Of a stretch of 64,000 nucleotides of DNA, positions 1 to 9,475 are shown piece by piece; position 1 is the stretch's first letter; each line of letters opens with the position of its first letter. The DNA lies in assembly GCA_007679095.1 (NCBI GenBank), contig VEFU01000022.1:1-64000 (forward strand). The letters are read 5' to 3'. The notes beneath the pieces were generated by a model. That model did not search any database and was not told where the DNA came from. It saw nothing but the letters and a program-made list of their open reading frames with translations. The translations under genes and the position numbers were made by a program. The stretch comes from Paenibacillus bovis. Lineage in GTDB: Bacteria > Bacillota > Bacilli > Bacillales > Bacillaceae_C.

Positions 1-67
1 GAGCAAAGCGAGCGAGGAGGCTCACCGCACGCCCCCCGGAAAGCGTCCGCCTGCAACGGAAATCAAT
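1..67 (+). repeat. Interspersed GC-rich repeat (family A), cut by the window edge
   Basis: The GC-rich block contains the landmarks gcgaggaggctc, cgccccccggaaagc and acggaaatcaa. The same landmarks occur in the same order near 34.97-35.03 kb, and in reverse orientation near 43.6-43.9 kb and 45.05-45.13 kb. It contrasts with the AT-rich surroundings and holds no gene. The left part lies outside the window. Confidence 0.7.
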
Positions 68-195
68 GGTGTATAAGTTCTCGCATTGTGTTTACAGAGT
101 TTATTACAATTTATATTGAAAAGGGTGTTTTTTTACAATAAGCATTTATGAAATTGATTCAGTTGGGAAAAATGAATAAAAAGGGTCGAACTTTT

Positions 196-1131
196 ATGAA
201 AATTATCGATTTGCATTGTGATGTGCTATATAAGTTATGGCTAAGTAAAGGGAAGCTTCGTTTCCTAGATTCTCCTGAACTTGATGCAAACTTCCATAGG
301 CTCCAACAAGGAAGGGTTAAAGTACAGTGCTTTGCTATCTTTATCCCAGATCACGTAAATACGGAAGAGAAATTTTCCGCTGCTATAAAGCAAGTACATT
401 ATTTTAAGCAAATGCTTCTTAATAATAAAAGGATGAAACAGATACTAAACTGGGGAGACTTTTTCACATTAAAATCAGATGAAATGGGGGCAATGCTGAC
501 ACTTGAAGGTGTGGACTGCATTGGTAATGATATTTCTAAATTACACATTTTACATGAATTAGGTGTTAAGTCTGTAGGACTTACATGGAACTTTGCTAAT
601 CTTGCAGCCGATGGGGTGGGGGAAGAAAGAGGTGCCGGGCTTACTAATTTTGGGAAGGAAATTGTTTCCTTTCATAATGAGCATGGGATACTTACTGATG
701 TTTCACATTTAAGTGAACGAGCTTTTTGGGATGTGATGGAGAGAGCTAAATATCCAATTGCTAGCCATTCTAATTCCAAAAAACTTTGTCCTCATCCTCG
801 AAATTTAACAGATGATCAAGCGGAGAAACTTTTTGACAAAAATGGCATGGTTCATGTCGTGTATCATCCACCATTTATTACAAATAAAGAGAAAGCAAAT
901 ATATCTAACTTAATTAAACATATTGATCATTTTTGTGAACTAGGTGGGGTTGAGAATATAGGACTAGGTTCGGATTTTGATGGGATAGAGCTCCACGTTA
1001 ATAACTTAGAAAACTCAGGGAAGCAACAAAACCTAATTAACGAATTATTGAAATATTATTCGGAGGAACAAGTGAAGGGGTTTGCAGCAAAAAACTTCCT
1101 GAAATATATAAAAAGAAATTTTCAATCTTAA
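196..1131 (+). CDS. Membrane-dipeptidase family (M19) zinc dipeptidase
   Basis: This is a 311-residue amidohydrolase-fold enzyme of the renal or membrane dipeptidase family, expected to cleave dipeptides in the cytosol. Visible zinc-site elements are H7-x-D9 at the N terminus (DLHCD), E104 in TLEGVD, H171 in DVSH, H191 in ASHSN and D260 in GLGSDFDG. The length suits bacterial members. The frame stays open upstream to an ATG at 148, but only the ATG at 196 has a purine-rich site (AAAAAGGG, around 177-184), so I chose it. The gene stands alone, with a repeat to the left and convergent topB to the right. The substrate cannot be told from sequence. Confidence 0.88.
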   Translation: MKIIDLHCDVLYKLWLSKGKLRFLDSPELDANFHRLQQGRVKVQCFAIFIPDHVNTEEKFSAAIKQVHYFKQMLLNNKRMKQILNWGDFFTLKSDEMGAMLTLEGVDCIGNDISKLHILHELGVKSVGLTWNFANLAADGVGEERGAGLTNFGKEIVSFHNEHGILTDVSHLSERAFWDVMERAKYPIASHSNSKKLCPHPRNLTDDQAEKLFDKNGMVHVVYHPPFITNKEKANISNLIKHIDHFCELGGVENIGLGSDFDGIELHVNNLENSGKQQNLINELLKYYSEEQVKGFAAKNFLKYIKRNFQS

Positions 1132-1135
1132 CAAA

Positions 1136-1184
1136 AGAAGCTGTTCCAAATTGCCAAAGTGATTGACGAATGGACAGCTTCTTA
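1136..1184 (+). terminator. Hairpin after the dipeptidase gene
   Basis: The arms AAGAAGCTGTTCCA and TGGACAGCTTCTT pair across about 20 bases, just after the dipeptidase stop. The T tract is poor (cttaaatt), so it may be a weak terminator or a 3' stabilising hairpin. Confidence 0.5.
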
Positions 1185-1315
1185 AATTAGATGAATTTTC
1201 TACTGAGAATTGTTGATTTACACTGCTGGTGCCTCGCTTCTTCCGCTTCAATCAACGAAAAGCCATAATTTCTTTGTGTAATAATTAATTAACAGATATA
1301 TTAAATCACTATTTG

Positions 1316-3403
1316 TTAATCTTTATTTTCCATTGCTGCTTTTAATGCATCGGCAAGGCTATTTCCAAATCCGTCATTGCTAGAGTACTTCTTCAGTAGT
1401 TGTTTTTCTTCGCGTTTTGATACGGTCTTTTTCTTATTTTCTGCTTTCTCTACGAGGTTACAATTTCTACATTGGAAATATGCTCCCGCTTTACCACTAT
1501 GAATTTCCATTTTCTTATGACATTGTGGACACCGACGATTGGATAATTTAGGGTCTTTCCGTTTTCGAAACCCACATTCACGATCTGAGCAAACAAGCAT
1601 TCTACCATCTCGGCCTTTTACTTCCTTCATTAAGGAACCACAATCCGGGCATTTAGAACCTGTTAAATTATGTGCTTTATATTTTTTATCGCTCTTCTTA
1701 ATTTCTAACACAAGTTGCTTCGTTTGTTTACGAATATTTTGTAGGAATGCATTTGCATTTCCTTTTCCTCGAGCTATTGCTTCTAAGTCAGCTTCCCATT
1801 TTGCCGTAAGTTTAGGTGATTTTAATTCTTCATTTACAAGCTCCATTAATTGCTTTCCTTTTGGAGTTGGATGTAATCGATTGTTATTGCGATCTATCAC
1901 CTCAGAACTGAGTAGCTTTTCAATAATATCTGCTCGTGTTGCTGGTGTACCGAGTCCATATTTCTCCATTTGTGCAAGTAAGTCAGCCTCTGTATAACGG
2001 GCTTTAGGTTCGGTTAACTTTTTGTCAGAGAAAATATCCTTCACTTCATACGTTTGTCCTTGTTTCATATTTGTCAATCGTTTCACTTGGTGATCTTCAT
2101 CTGTTCCTTTACCTGTTACTGTTTTAAACCCATTATCGATTATGATTGCTTCCTGAGCAGAAAATTGTTCGCCAGCAACACTAAATCCTACACTAATCGT
2201 CTCATATTGATATGCAGGATAAAATAAAGCTAAAAACCTTCTAACAATAATGTCATATAGCTTTCTTTCATCAGTTGAAAGATCACTTAGGCGCGGTCGC
2301 TCATCTGTTGGAATTATGGCATGATGATCACTTACACGGGCATTATTAAAGACTTTTTTAGCCAATACTTTTCCTTTCAAGATTGGTTTAACTTCCTCTT
2401 TATAAGCAGACTGGAGAGCTTGAATCCGTTCAGCCATAGTAGCTTCCATATCTGTTGTTAAATAACGCGAATCTGTACGAGGGTATGTAACAAGCTTATG
2501 CTGTTCATACAACCCTTGAAGTACATTTGCGGTTTTTTTCGCTGAAAATCCAAATCTTCTATTCGCATCCCGTTGAAGTTCTGTTAAATCATACGGTAGT
2601 GGCTGTTGCTCTGTTTTTTCTTTTCTTTGAACAGAAGTAACCTCTGCTTTGGCCCCGTTAATCTTTTGTATAATCTGATTCATTTTATCTTCAGAAAAAA
2701 TACGTTTTTCGTTATTATCATGCCAGGATGCCGTCAACAATCCAATTTTTGCTTGAATTGTCCAATATTCTTTTGGTACGAAAGCTTGTATTTCTTTTTC
2801 TCTATCCATAATCATCGCAAGACTAGGGGTTTGAACCCGACCGGCCGATAGAGGATCATCGTATTTCGTTGTAAGTGCTCGTGTTACATTTAATCCAATT
2901 AACCAATCTGCTTCCGCGCGACAGAGGGCAGATTCATATAATGCATCATATTGTTTTGCAGGCTTTAATTTAGCAAAACCATCTTTAATTGCTCGATCCG
3001 TTTGCGAAGATATCCATAGTCGCTTCACAGGCTTTTTCCAATGAATCTTTTCAATAATCCAGCGTGCTACTAATTCACCTTCGCGTCCAGCATCTGTAGC
3101 AATGATAATGTCTTTAATATCATTTCTTTTTGCAAGTTGTTGAATTCCTCTAAATTGGGAGGTTGTTTGCTTAATTAATTTTAACCCCATTTTGTCAGGG
3201 ATTATTGGCAAATCCTCCATTCTCCATGTTTGATAGCGTTTATCATAATCCTCAGGCATTTTTAACTCAACTAAATGTCCTAAAGCCCATGTTACGATGT
3301 ATGTTGGTCCTTCTATATAGTGCTTTTGCTTATTTGAACAGCCTAATACACGAGCTAAGTCACGTGCAACACTCGGCTTTTCAGCAAGAACAAGTGATTT
3401 CAT
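1316..3403 (-). CDS. topB: DNA topoisomerase III
   Basis: This is a type IA topoisomerase of 695 residues that relaxes or decatenates DNA through a single-strand break. The Toprim domain is at the N terminus, with its acidic motif at D104-A-G-R-E-G-E110. SAGRVQTP lies at 187-194. The active-site tyrosine is Y307 in VTYPRTDSRYL. The C-terminal 100 residues hold cysteine pairs (CPDC, CSDREC, CPQC, CRNC) that form zinc ribbons, followed by a basic tail. The ATG at 3403 is preceded by a GAAAGGGG site. Length and motif order are those of Bacillus TopB. It is monocistronic and convergent with the dipeptidase gene. Confidence 0.96.
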   Translation of the reverse strand: MKSLVLAEKPSVARDLARVLGCSNKQKHYIEGPTYIVTWALGHLVELKMPEDYDKRYQTWRMEDLPIIPDKMGLKLIKQTTSQFRGIQQLAKRNDIKDIIIATDAGREGELVARWIIEKIHWKKPVKRLWISSQTDRAIKDGFAKLKPAKQYDALYESALCRAEADWLIGLNVTRALTTKYDDPLSAGRVQTPSLAMIMDREKEIQAFVPKEYWTIQAKIGLLTASWHDNNEKRIFSEDKMNQIIQKINGAKAEVTSVQRKEKTEQQPLPYDLTELQRDANRRFGFSAKKTANVLQGLYEQHKLVTYPRTDSRYLTTDMEATMAERIQALQSAYKEEVKPILKGKVLAKKVFNNARVSDHHAIIPTDERPRLSDLSTDERKLYDIIVRRFLALFYPAYQYETISVGFSVAGEQFSAQEAIIIDNGFKTVTGKGTDEDHQVKRLTNMKQGQTYEVKDIFSDKKLTEPKARYTEADLLAQMEKYGLGTPATRADIIEKLLSSEVIDRNNNRLHPTPKGKQLMELVNEELKSPKLTAKWEADLEAIARGKGNANAFLQNIRKQTKQLVLEIKKSDKKYKAHNLTGSKCPDCGSLMKEVKGRDGRMLVCSDRECGFRKRKDPKLSNRRCPQCHKKMEIHSGKAGAYFQCRNCNLVEKAENKKKTVSKREEKQLLKKYSSNDGFGNSLADALKAAMENKD

Positions 3404-3572
3404 TATGTATTTCCCCTTTCTAACTAGCTTTCAGTATAACGAAAAGTCATAACTTAGTAAAAGCAGAACATTTTTTTTGAAAAAGTCCATCCCTTTTTAA
3501 GTGCAATTGAATACAATATCGTGCAAGGTGATTTTACTTCACTTTATCCTACAAATTAGGAGGTGAGGCAGA

Positions 3573-3704
3573 ATGGGCTTCGGATGGGGCGGCTGTGGCT
3601 ATGGCTATGGCGGTTATGGCGGAGGCTACGGTGGCGGAAATAGTTTCGCTCTTATCGTAGTATTATTTATCCTACTAATTATTGTAGGAGCAGCTTGGCT
3701 ATAA
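3573..3704 (+). CDS. YjcZ-family sporulation micro-protein (43 aa)
   Basis: The 43-codon gene starts at ATG 3573 behind AGGAGGTGAGGC. The first half is a Gly/Tyr-rich repeat. The second half is one hydrophobic segment, [19 protein letters not shown], the hallmark of the YjcZ/YdgO-type Bacillus sporulation proteins. Two paralogues with nearly the same tail lie at 21868-21951 and 22041-22130. A membrane-inserted role in spore formation is inferred from the family. The Gly/Tyr-rich head is longer than in the two paralogues. Confidence 0.85.
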   Translation: MGFGWGGCGYGYGGYGGGYGGGNSFALIVVLFILLIIVGAAWL

Positions 3705-3796
3705 TTGACACAAGTTGTTGACGCTAGATGAATATCCTTTAGAACCATGTGAAGACTGCAGAGAAATGAAATAGTTTCTTTGCACTTCCTCGAAAA

Positions 3797-3837
3797 AAAA
3801 GAGAACCATTGGAATTAATTTTCCTTGGTTCTCTTTT
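3797..3837 (-). terminator. Intrinsic terminator of the sensor kinase gene
   Basis: On the minus strand AAAAGAGAACCA pairs with TGGTTCTCTTTT and runs into a T tract. The left arm overlaps the last codons of the kinase gene. Confidence 0.85.
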
Positions 3838-4954
3838 CTAATTCTTGTGATGCTATTGGAATAACAATGGTAAATGTAGTCCATTCATCATTAGAAGTAC
3901 ACAATAATTGTCCATTGTGTTTCTTAATAATATCATTACATACATATAATCCTAAGCCAGTTCCTGACTTTTTCGTTGTGACAAAAGGTTCGAAAATAGT
4001 CGCTAAAAGGTCATCAGGAATTTTTGGGCCTGTGTTAGAAATGGTTAAGACAATTGAATCTTCATTACGGTAACCTTTTACTTTAATTGCAGAAGATGAT
4101 TCTTGTTCTGCCAACACATCAATGGCATTAAAGATAATATTGATAATGACTTGTCTAAATTCTTCTACATAGCCTTCAATATATAAATCTCTATCTATTC
4201 TTCTTTCTAATTCCACATTAAATTCTAGAAGTCGTGGATAGATAAATGCGATGATTTGATCAAAGATGTCATGTACATTAAATAATGTTTTTTCTTGATT
4301 GACGGATTCACGTCTGGAAAGTAATAAAAACTGAGAAATTCGAAATTTTAATTGCTCTAGTTCACTAGAAATTATGTCCATATATGGCAATTCGGGGTTC
4401 TCTGAACGTAATAATTGAATAAAGCCGTGTATAGTAGTTAAAGGATTTCGAAATTCATGGACGAAACTGGAAGTCATTTGTCCTAATAATGTTAGTCTTT
4501 CCTCGTGACTTTCCTTTGTTAATTGATTTTTATCTTTTTGGATAGACTTTTCTTCAACGTATTCACTAATATAATATATGAATGTATCGATAATATCAGA
4601 AAATACAATTTGAATTCTACCAATATCTTTTATTGTTTCTGGAAAACGATTAATTTCTGTAAAGATAACTTTTCGAGCAATATTAGCTGTATTTATTAAA
4701 AAACTTAGAGGTATTTGATGGAACAATTCTCTGTTTGTTTCTTCACATGCTGCCTTTTTAATAAATTTATCTCTATTTTCGACAGGAATCACGTATGCCT
4801 CGAAAATAGTTTGAAACATTTTCTGGCCATAATCCGTAATATCATTTACAAGATTATAATTGGAGGGCATGCTAATTTTTTCTTTCCATTTTGAAAAGAT
4901 ATAATCATTACTTGGATTAATAATGGTTAAAACATCAGTTTCCAGCTGGTTCAT
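3815..4954 (-). CDS. Sensor histidine kinase (soluble, HisKA-HATPase)
   Basis: This 379-residue kinase has no predicted transmembrane segment. The N-terminal ~140 residues are helical and match no sensor fold I can name with certainty. They recall the HisK_N or RsbRD_N type sensors of Bacillus kinases. The phospho-acceptor box is SFVHEFRNPLTTIHGFIQLL, with the histidine at residue 166. The C terminus carries the HATPase N box (NIIFNAID) and G boxes (GTGLGLYV). The H box resembles those of Spo0-phosphorelay kinases, and no response regulator lies nearby, so an orphan kinase feeding a phosphorelay is a reasonable inference. Two ATGs are adjacent. The second, at 4954, has the better spacing from GAGGTGA. 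Confidence 0.85.
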   Translation of the reverse strand: MNQLETDVLTIINPSNDYIFSKWKEKISMPSNYNLVNDITDYGQKMFQTIFEAYVIPVENRDKFIKKAACEETNRELFHQIPLSFLINTANIARKVIFTEINRFPETIKDIGRIQIVFSDIIDTFIYYISEYVEEKSIQKDKNQLTKESHEERLTLLGQMTSSFVHEFRNPLTTIHGFIQLLRSENPELPYMDIISSELEQLKFRISQFLLLSRRESVNQEKTLFNVHDIFDQIIAFIYPRLLEFNVELERRIDRDLYIEGYVEEFRQVIINIIFNAIDVLAEQESSSAIKVKGYRNEDSIVLTISNTGPKIPDDLLATIFEPFVTTKKSGTGLGLYVCNDIIKKHNGQLLCTSNDEWTTFTIVIPIASQELEKRTKEN

Positions 4955-5067
4955 CATTTCACCTCAATCTCATTATACGAATTTAAATACTGTAAATCTA
5001 TCAATCAATAAAACATTTATTAGATATATATTTATAATTCAACGAATTATGCTAAAAACTTACAAAA

Positions 5068-5100
5068 ACTTATACTTTCAATATACATACTATATTGAAA
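5068..5100 (+). promoter_or_regulatory. Possible sporulation-type promoter and inverted repeat upstream of the PBP gene
   Basis: An AC dinucleotide at 5068-5069, a 16-base gap and CATACTATA at 5086-5094 match the sigma-K pattern AC-N16-CATANNNTA. CATACTA also fits a sigma-G -10. The same place holds a perfect 10-bp inverted repeat, TTTCAATATA / TATATTGAAA, at 5076-5085 and 5091-5100. It lies about 200 bases before the PBP gene in a 348-bp divergent spacer. A fragment of an interspersed repeat (gcgccttccgctttt) is at about 5229-5243 in the same spacer. Confidence 0.3.
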
Positions 5101-5302
5101 TTTCGCAATAAAGAACATGGATAAATTTCTAGATTGTAACACAGTTTTTTTATTCTGTACAATAATTTCGACTAAAATCGTCACGGCCTATGCAAATGGT
5201 GAAATAAGAAGTATAAGCTAAAGGGACAGGCGCCTTCCGCTTTTCTTTTTTTGTCGAAATAAGTATTATTATGGGTAAGGTTGTGAAAGTGGGGTAGCAT
5301 TT

Positions 5303-7423
5303 ATGAAATATGTAATTTTCGTGAAAGAAGCTATAAGGAAGTTTTGGAAACGAGCCCATATAAACCAAATTTTAATTTTATTATTATCCATTGCGATTTT
5401 GGTAGGGTTAGGATATTTCGCATGGTTAGCAAGTTCTGCAAATGTAGAATCTTTAAAGCAAGGTTTAGCTCAAGCTACAGTCATATATGATAAAGATGAT
5501 AAGGAAGCTAGTAAGATATCTGCAAACCGAATGGAAGGTGTTTCAATTGAGGAGGTACCTGACCATTTACAAAATGCTATTATTGCAATCGAGGATCACC
5601 GTTTTAAAGAGCATAATGGTTTCGATGTGAAAGGAATCACGCGTGCTTTTTTCAAAAATCTAAAGGCTGGTGAGATTACAGCTGGAGGAAGTACAATCAC
5701 TCAACAGTTAACGAAGGTTGCACTTTTATCACATGAGCGAACTTATCAGCGGAAAATAGAGGAACTCTTTCTAGCTATTGAAATTGAAAAGACATATACA
5801 AAATCAGAAATATTGGAAATGTATATGAACCAAATATATTTTGGCAGTGGAGCATGGGGAGTTCAAAATGCTTCACGTAAATATTTTGGGAAAGATGTAC
5901 AAGATATTACACTTAGTGAGGCAGCGATGCTAGCAGGTATCATTAATCGCCCATCTGCCCTTGACCCTTATAAAAACTTACAAGGGGCACTAGATCGTCG
6001 TGATGTTGTATTAGGACAAATGAAAAAATACGAAATGATATCAGAAGATGAGTATGAGGCTGCTATACAGGAGACAATCACCATTCGTGATAAGGGTGGA
6101 GATCCTTTAAAAGGGAAGTATCCATTTTATGTGGACGCTGTTATCAACGAGGCAATCAATTTATACGGCTTAACTCAAGATGAACTATTAACAAAAGGAT
6201 ATAAGATTTATACACAGTTAGATCAAGGAATGCAAGAAGGCCTCGAAGAAGTGTATAAAAAAGATCATCTATTTCCGAAGAGTAGTGATGGAACATTAGC
6301 CCAAAGCGGTGCGATTCTAATTGATCCATCTAATGGAGGTATTAGAGCACTAGTAGGTGGTAGAGGAGAGCATACTTTCCGTGGCTATAATCGAGCAACA
6401 CAATTAACAGCTCAGCCAGGCTCGGTTATGAAACCACTTGCGGTATATACACCGGCACTAGAAGCAGGTTATGATCCATATTCACTATTAAAAGATGAGA
6501 AAACTTCTTTTGATGGATATACTCCTTCGAATTATAACCATCGTTATCTTGGTGAAGTTCCGATGTATCAGGCTGTAGAAGACTCGCTCAATGTTCCAGC
6601 AGTATGGTTATTGAATGAGATTGGTCTGAATACAGGGGTGGATGCAGTAAAAAGATTCGGATTGCCTGTACAGGATGATGATAAGTATTTAAGTCTTGCA
6701 CTAGGTGGTACAAAAACAGGTTACTCTCCAAAACAACTTGCAGAAGCATATAGTGCTTTTGCCAATGGTGGGGAGAGAGTGCAAAGTCATCTCATCACAA
6801 AGATTGTTGGTCCAACAGGAAAAGTAATAGTCGAAGCAAAGCCGAAAAAAACGAAAGTTATTAAAGAAGAAACAGCAAATAAAATGACGTCGATGTTACT
6901 AAATGTAGTAGAATCCGGGACAGGTAGCAAGGCGAAAATTAATGGTCATACAATTGCAGGTAAAACAGGATCAACTCAACTACCTTTTAAAGATATTACG
7001 AACGGAACAAAGGATCAATGGTTTGTTGGTTATACACCTAATATTGTTGGAGCGATCTGGCTAGGATACGATTATACAGACCGTGAACATTATTTGCCTG
7101 GTAGTAGTGGAAGTACCATAGTACCGATTTTCCGAGAAATCATGCAAACAGGTCTAAACTTCGTTGACCATAAAAACTTTGAAATAAAATCAATTAACGA
7201 TGAACTAGAAGAAAAACGAATCGAAGAAGAACGAAAAAGACAAGAAGAACTAGAAAAACAAAAAGAAAGAGAAAACTTCTTTAAGAATAGCAAAGAAAAA
7301 TTAGATGAAAAAATAGAAAAAGAAATGAAAAAGTGGAAAGAAAAATTAGATAAAGGAAAAGGCAACTTAAAGAAAATCGAAGAGAAGTTAAAAGAACAAT
7401 TCGATAACTGGAGAGGGGAATAA
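5303..7423 (+). CDS. Class A penicillin-binding protein (transglycosylase/transpeptidase)
   Basis: The 706-residue bifunctional peptidoglycan synthase has a short cytoplasmic head and one membrane anchor at about 22-44. The GT51 domain has catalytic E97 in EDHRF, GGSTITQQ at 128-135 and RKIEELFLAIEIEK. The transpeptidase domain has SVMK at 374-377, SLN at 428-430 and KTGS at 554-557. The last ~65 residues are an extremely Lys/Glu-rich coiled-coil-like tail. Overall size resembles B. subtilis PbpF/PbpG, class A enzymes active in the forespore, but the long charged tail is not something I recall there. It is monocistronic with its own terminator. Confidence 0.92.
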   Translation: MKYVIFVKEAIRKFWKRAHINQILILLLSIAILVGLGYFAWLASSANVESLKQGLAQATVIYDKDDKEASKISANRMEGVSIEEVPDHLQNAIIAIEDHRFKEHNGFDVKGITRAFFKNLKAGEITAGGSTITQQLTKVALLSHERTYQRKIEELFLAIEIEKTYTKSEILEMYMNQIYFGSGAWGVQNASRKYFGKDVQDITLSEAAMLAGIINRPSALDPYKNLQGALDRRDVVLGQMKKYEMISEDEYEAAIQETITIRDKGGDPLKGKYPFYVDAVINEAINLYGLTQDELLTKGYKIYTQLDQGMQEGLEEVYKKDHLFPKSSDGTLAQSGAILIDPSNGGIRALVGGRGEHTFRGYNRATQLTAQPGSVMKPLAVYTPALEAGYDPYSLLKDEKTSFDGYTPSNYNHRYLGEVPMYQAVEDSLNVPAVWLLNEIGLNTGVDAVKRFGLPVQDDDKYLSLALGGTKTGYSPKQLAEAYSAFANGGERVQSHLITKIVGPTGKVIVEAKPKKTKVIKEETANKMTSMLLNVVESGTGSKAKINGHTIAGKTGSTQLPFKDITNGTKDQWFVGYTPNIVGAIWLGYDYTDREHYLPGSSGSTIVPIFREIMQTGLNFVDHKNFEIKSINDELEEKRIEEERKRQEELEKQKERENFFKNSKEKLDEKIEKEMKKWKEKLDKGKGNLKKIEEKLKEQFDNWRGE

Positions 7424-7458
7424 TTTCTCCTGAAGCAAAAATCACTACTAACATTATT

Positions 7459-7508
7459 AGAATGTCCTATAAGTCAAAAGTGCGACTTATAGGATATTCT
7501 TTTTATTT
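7459..7508 (+). terminator. Intrinsic terminator after the PBP gene
   Basis: A long stem, AGAATGTCCTATAAGTC with GACTTATAGGATATTCT, is followed by ttttatttt. Confidence 0.9.
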
Positions 7509-7585
7509 TGTTAATAGATGAAAATTCCAGAGAATTATGAGAAAATAGATTTGTTAGGAGATTACATAGGAGGATGGATATACAG

Positions 7586-8968
7586 ATGGATTATCGTATA
7601 GAGAAAGATACAATTGGCGAAATCAAAGTACCTCAAGATAAATACTGGGGAGCACAAACACAACGTAGTAAACAAAACTTTAAAATTGGTAATGAAAAGA
7701 TGCCGATTGAAATTATTAAAGCGTTTGCCCATTTAAAAAGAGCTGCAGCAATCGTGAACAACGAACTAGGGAAACTTTCTGACACCAAAAAGACAGCGAT
7801 TACACAGGCTTGTGATGAAGTATTAGAAGGGAAATTTGATGAGCATTTTCCTCTAGTTGTATGGCAAACTGGAAGCGGTACACAATCAAATATGAATATA
7901 AATGAAGTTGTTGCTAGAAGAGGTAATGAAATTTTACAACAACTAGGTTCAGAGGAAAATATACATCCAAACGATGATATTAATATGTCTCAAAGCTCTA
8001 ATGATACATTTCCAACTGCAATGCATGTGGCAGCATATGAAGAGATCTACGTAAGACTTTTACCTGCTTTACGTCAGTTAAAGGAAACACTGCTAGAAAA
8101 AGAAGCAGCTTATATGAATATTATTAAGATTGGTAGAACGCACTTACAAGATGCAACCCCACTTACATTAGGTCAGGAAATAAGTGGCTGGAGAGCAATG
8201 TTGGAAAAAAGTGAAGCAATGATTGAAGAGAGTGCGAAACACTTACTTAACTTAGCAATTGGCGGAACTGCTGTAGGGACTGGAATAAATGCAGACCCAA
8301 CATTTGGTGATAAAGTTGCAGAGCAAATAAGTGAACAAACTGGCTATCCATTTGTTTCATCCGATAATAAGTTCCACGCCCTTACTAGTCATGATGAAGT
8401 TGTATTTGTACATGGAGCATTAAAAGGACTTGCGGCTGATTTAACGAAAATTGCCAATGATGTACGTTGGTTAGCAAGTGGACCAAGAAGCGGAATCGGT
8501 GAAATAACGATACCTGCTAATGAACCAGGAAGTTCTATTATGCCAGGAAAAGTGAATCCAACTCAAAGTGAAGCATTAACAATGGTAGCAGTCCAAGTTT
8601 TCGGTAATGATACAGCAATTGGTTTTGCAGCTAGCCAAGGAAACTTCGAACTGAATGTATATAAACCAGTGATTATTTATAACTTCTTACAATCTGTTCG
8701 TTTACTTGCAGATGCAATGGTTTCATTCGATGAAAACTGTGCTCAAGGACTTGAGCCAAATATCGATGTAATCGAAGAAAATGTAAATCGCTCATTAATG
8801 CTTGTTACTGCATTAAACCCACACATTGGCTACGAAAAAGCAGCTGAAATTGCTAAACTAGCATTTAAAGATGGTAGCACATTGAAAGAAGCAGCAATCA
8901 AAACTGGCTACCTAACAGAAGAACAATATGACCAATGGATTGACCCAGCTAAAATGGTTAACTTATAA
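7586..8968 (+). CDS. fumC: Fumarate hydratase, class II
   Basis: This 460-residue TCA-cycle enzyme interconverts fumarate and malate in the cytosol. The signature [11 protein letters not shown] lies at 315-325, and [10 protein letters not shown] and [10 protein letters not shown] are in their usual order. The frame opens at an ATG at 7574, but that codon touches the AGGAGG at 7568-7573. The ATG at 7586 gives [12 protein letters not shown], which aligns with the start of B. subtilis CitG/FumC, so I use it. It is monocistronic, followed by a repeat and a GC-rich hairpin. Confidence 0.97.
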   Translation: MDYRIEKDTIGEIKVPQDKYWGAQTQRSKQNFKIGNEKMPIEIIKAFAHLKRAAAIVNNELGKLSDTKKTAITQACDEVLEGKFDEHFPLVVWQTGSGTQSNMNINEVVARRGNEILQQLGSEENIHPNDDINMSQSSNDTFPTAMHVAAYEEIYVRLLPALRQLKETLLEKEAAYMNIIKIGRTHLQDATPLTLGQEISGWRAMLEKSEAMIEESAKHLLNLAIGGTAVGTGINADPTFGDKVAEQISEQTGYPFVSSDNKFHALTSHDEVVFVHGALKGLAADLTKIANDVRWLASGPRSGIGEITIPANEPGSSIMPGKVNPTQSEALTMVAVQVFGNDTAIGFAASQGNFELNVYKPVIIYNFLQSVRLLADAMVSFDENCAQGLEPNIDVIEENVNRSLMLVTALNPHIGYEKAAEIAKLAFKDGSTLKEAAIKTGYLTEEQYDQWIDPAKMVNL

Positions 8969-9014
8969 CTAAAATATATCAAGCTGAAATTTTAAAAAAT
9001 TAAGAACTGGCTTT

Positions 9015-9121
9015 TATAGGGTTGATGAACGGAAGGGGCGAGCTCCTTCCAGGCTAAAGCAGCTACGTCCTGTGGCTACTCCTGCACTAGTACATCCTGT
9101 ACGTCGCAGAGGAAATCAACC
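9015..9121. repeat. Interspersed repeat fragment (family C)
   Basis: The GC-rich stretch contains ctacgtcctgtggc and cctgcactagtacatcctgtacgtcgca. A near copy of the second motif (cctgcattagtacatcctgtacgtcaca) lies around 24161-24186. It sits between fumC and the SASP gene and contains no ORF. Confidence 0.6.
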
Positions 9122-9142
9122 GTCCATATCAGAAATTAATAA

Positions 9143-9164
9143 CCCCCGGATAAAAATCCGGGGG
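9143..9164. terminator. Bidirectional GC-rich hairpin between fumC and the SASP gene
   Basis: CCCCCGGAT and ATCCGGGGG form a 9-bp stem with a four-base loop. It lies between two convergent genes and can serve both. The T tracts are short. Confidence 0.75.
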
Positions 9165-9187
9165 CTTAGCCAATTTATTAAGTTAAA

Positions 9188-9391
9188 TTATTTTGAGAAA
9201 CCGCCAAGCTGTTGTTCAGCCATTTGAACTAAACGCTTAGTAATCTCTCCACCTACAGAACCGTTAGCACGGGAAGTAGTATCCGCACCAAGATTTACTC
9301 CGAATTCTGAAGCGATTTCGTATTTCATTTGATCTAGTGCTTGTTGTGCACCTGGAGCTACAAGCTGGTTAGAGTTGTTGTTGCTAGCCAT
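9188..9391 (-). CDS. Small acid-soluble spore protein, alpha/beta type
   Basis: This 67-residue spore DNA-binding protein coats forespore DNA and protects it from UV and heat. The GPR protease site is visible as YEIASEFGV, and the second conserved block is [20 protein letters not shown]. The sequence is Gln/Asn-rich at the N terminus, as usual in the family. AAGGAGATGACGCAAA precedes the ATG. The gene should be transcribed in the forespore. The upstream region has two hairpins (separate entry). Which of the paralogous ssp genes it corresponds to cannot be fixed from sequence. Confidence 0.95.
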   Translation of the reverse strand: MASNNNSNQLVAPGAQQALDQMKYEIASEFGVNLGADTTSRANGSVGGEITKRLVQMAEQQLGGFSK

Positions 9392-9429
9392 TTTGCGTCA
9401 TCTCCTTGTTGTATGTTTAGTATTGGTTG

Positions 9430-9475
9430 GGTTAGTCGGAATTGCACCGACACACATTTGAATGTGTCAACTATG
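9430..9475 (-). promoter_or_regulatory. Two adjacent hairpins upstream of the SASP gene
   Basis: Reading leftward, GACACATTCAAATGTGTGTC folds through ACACATT/AATGTGT, and GTCGG pairs with CCGAC nine bases further on. They lie about 40-85 bases before the SASP start. No good T tract follows, so they look more like leader or operator structure than a terminator. The region 9480-9630 upstream is T-rich and contains no gene. Confidence 0.4.

Noticed and set aside
1539-1997. 152-codon rightward ORF
   Set aside because: Antisense to the zinc-ribbon region of topB, which has full family support. No ribosome site.
7090-7365. 91-codon leftward ORF rich in Ser/Phe
   Set aside because: Antisense shadow of the Lys/Glu-rich tail of the penicillin-binding protein.
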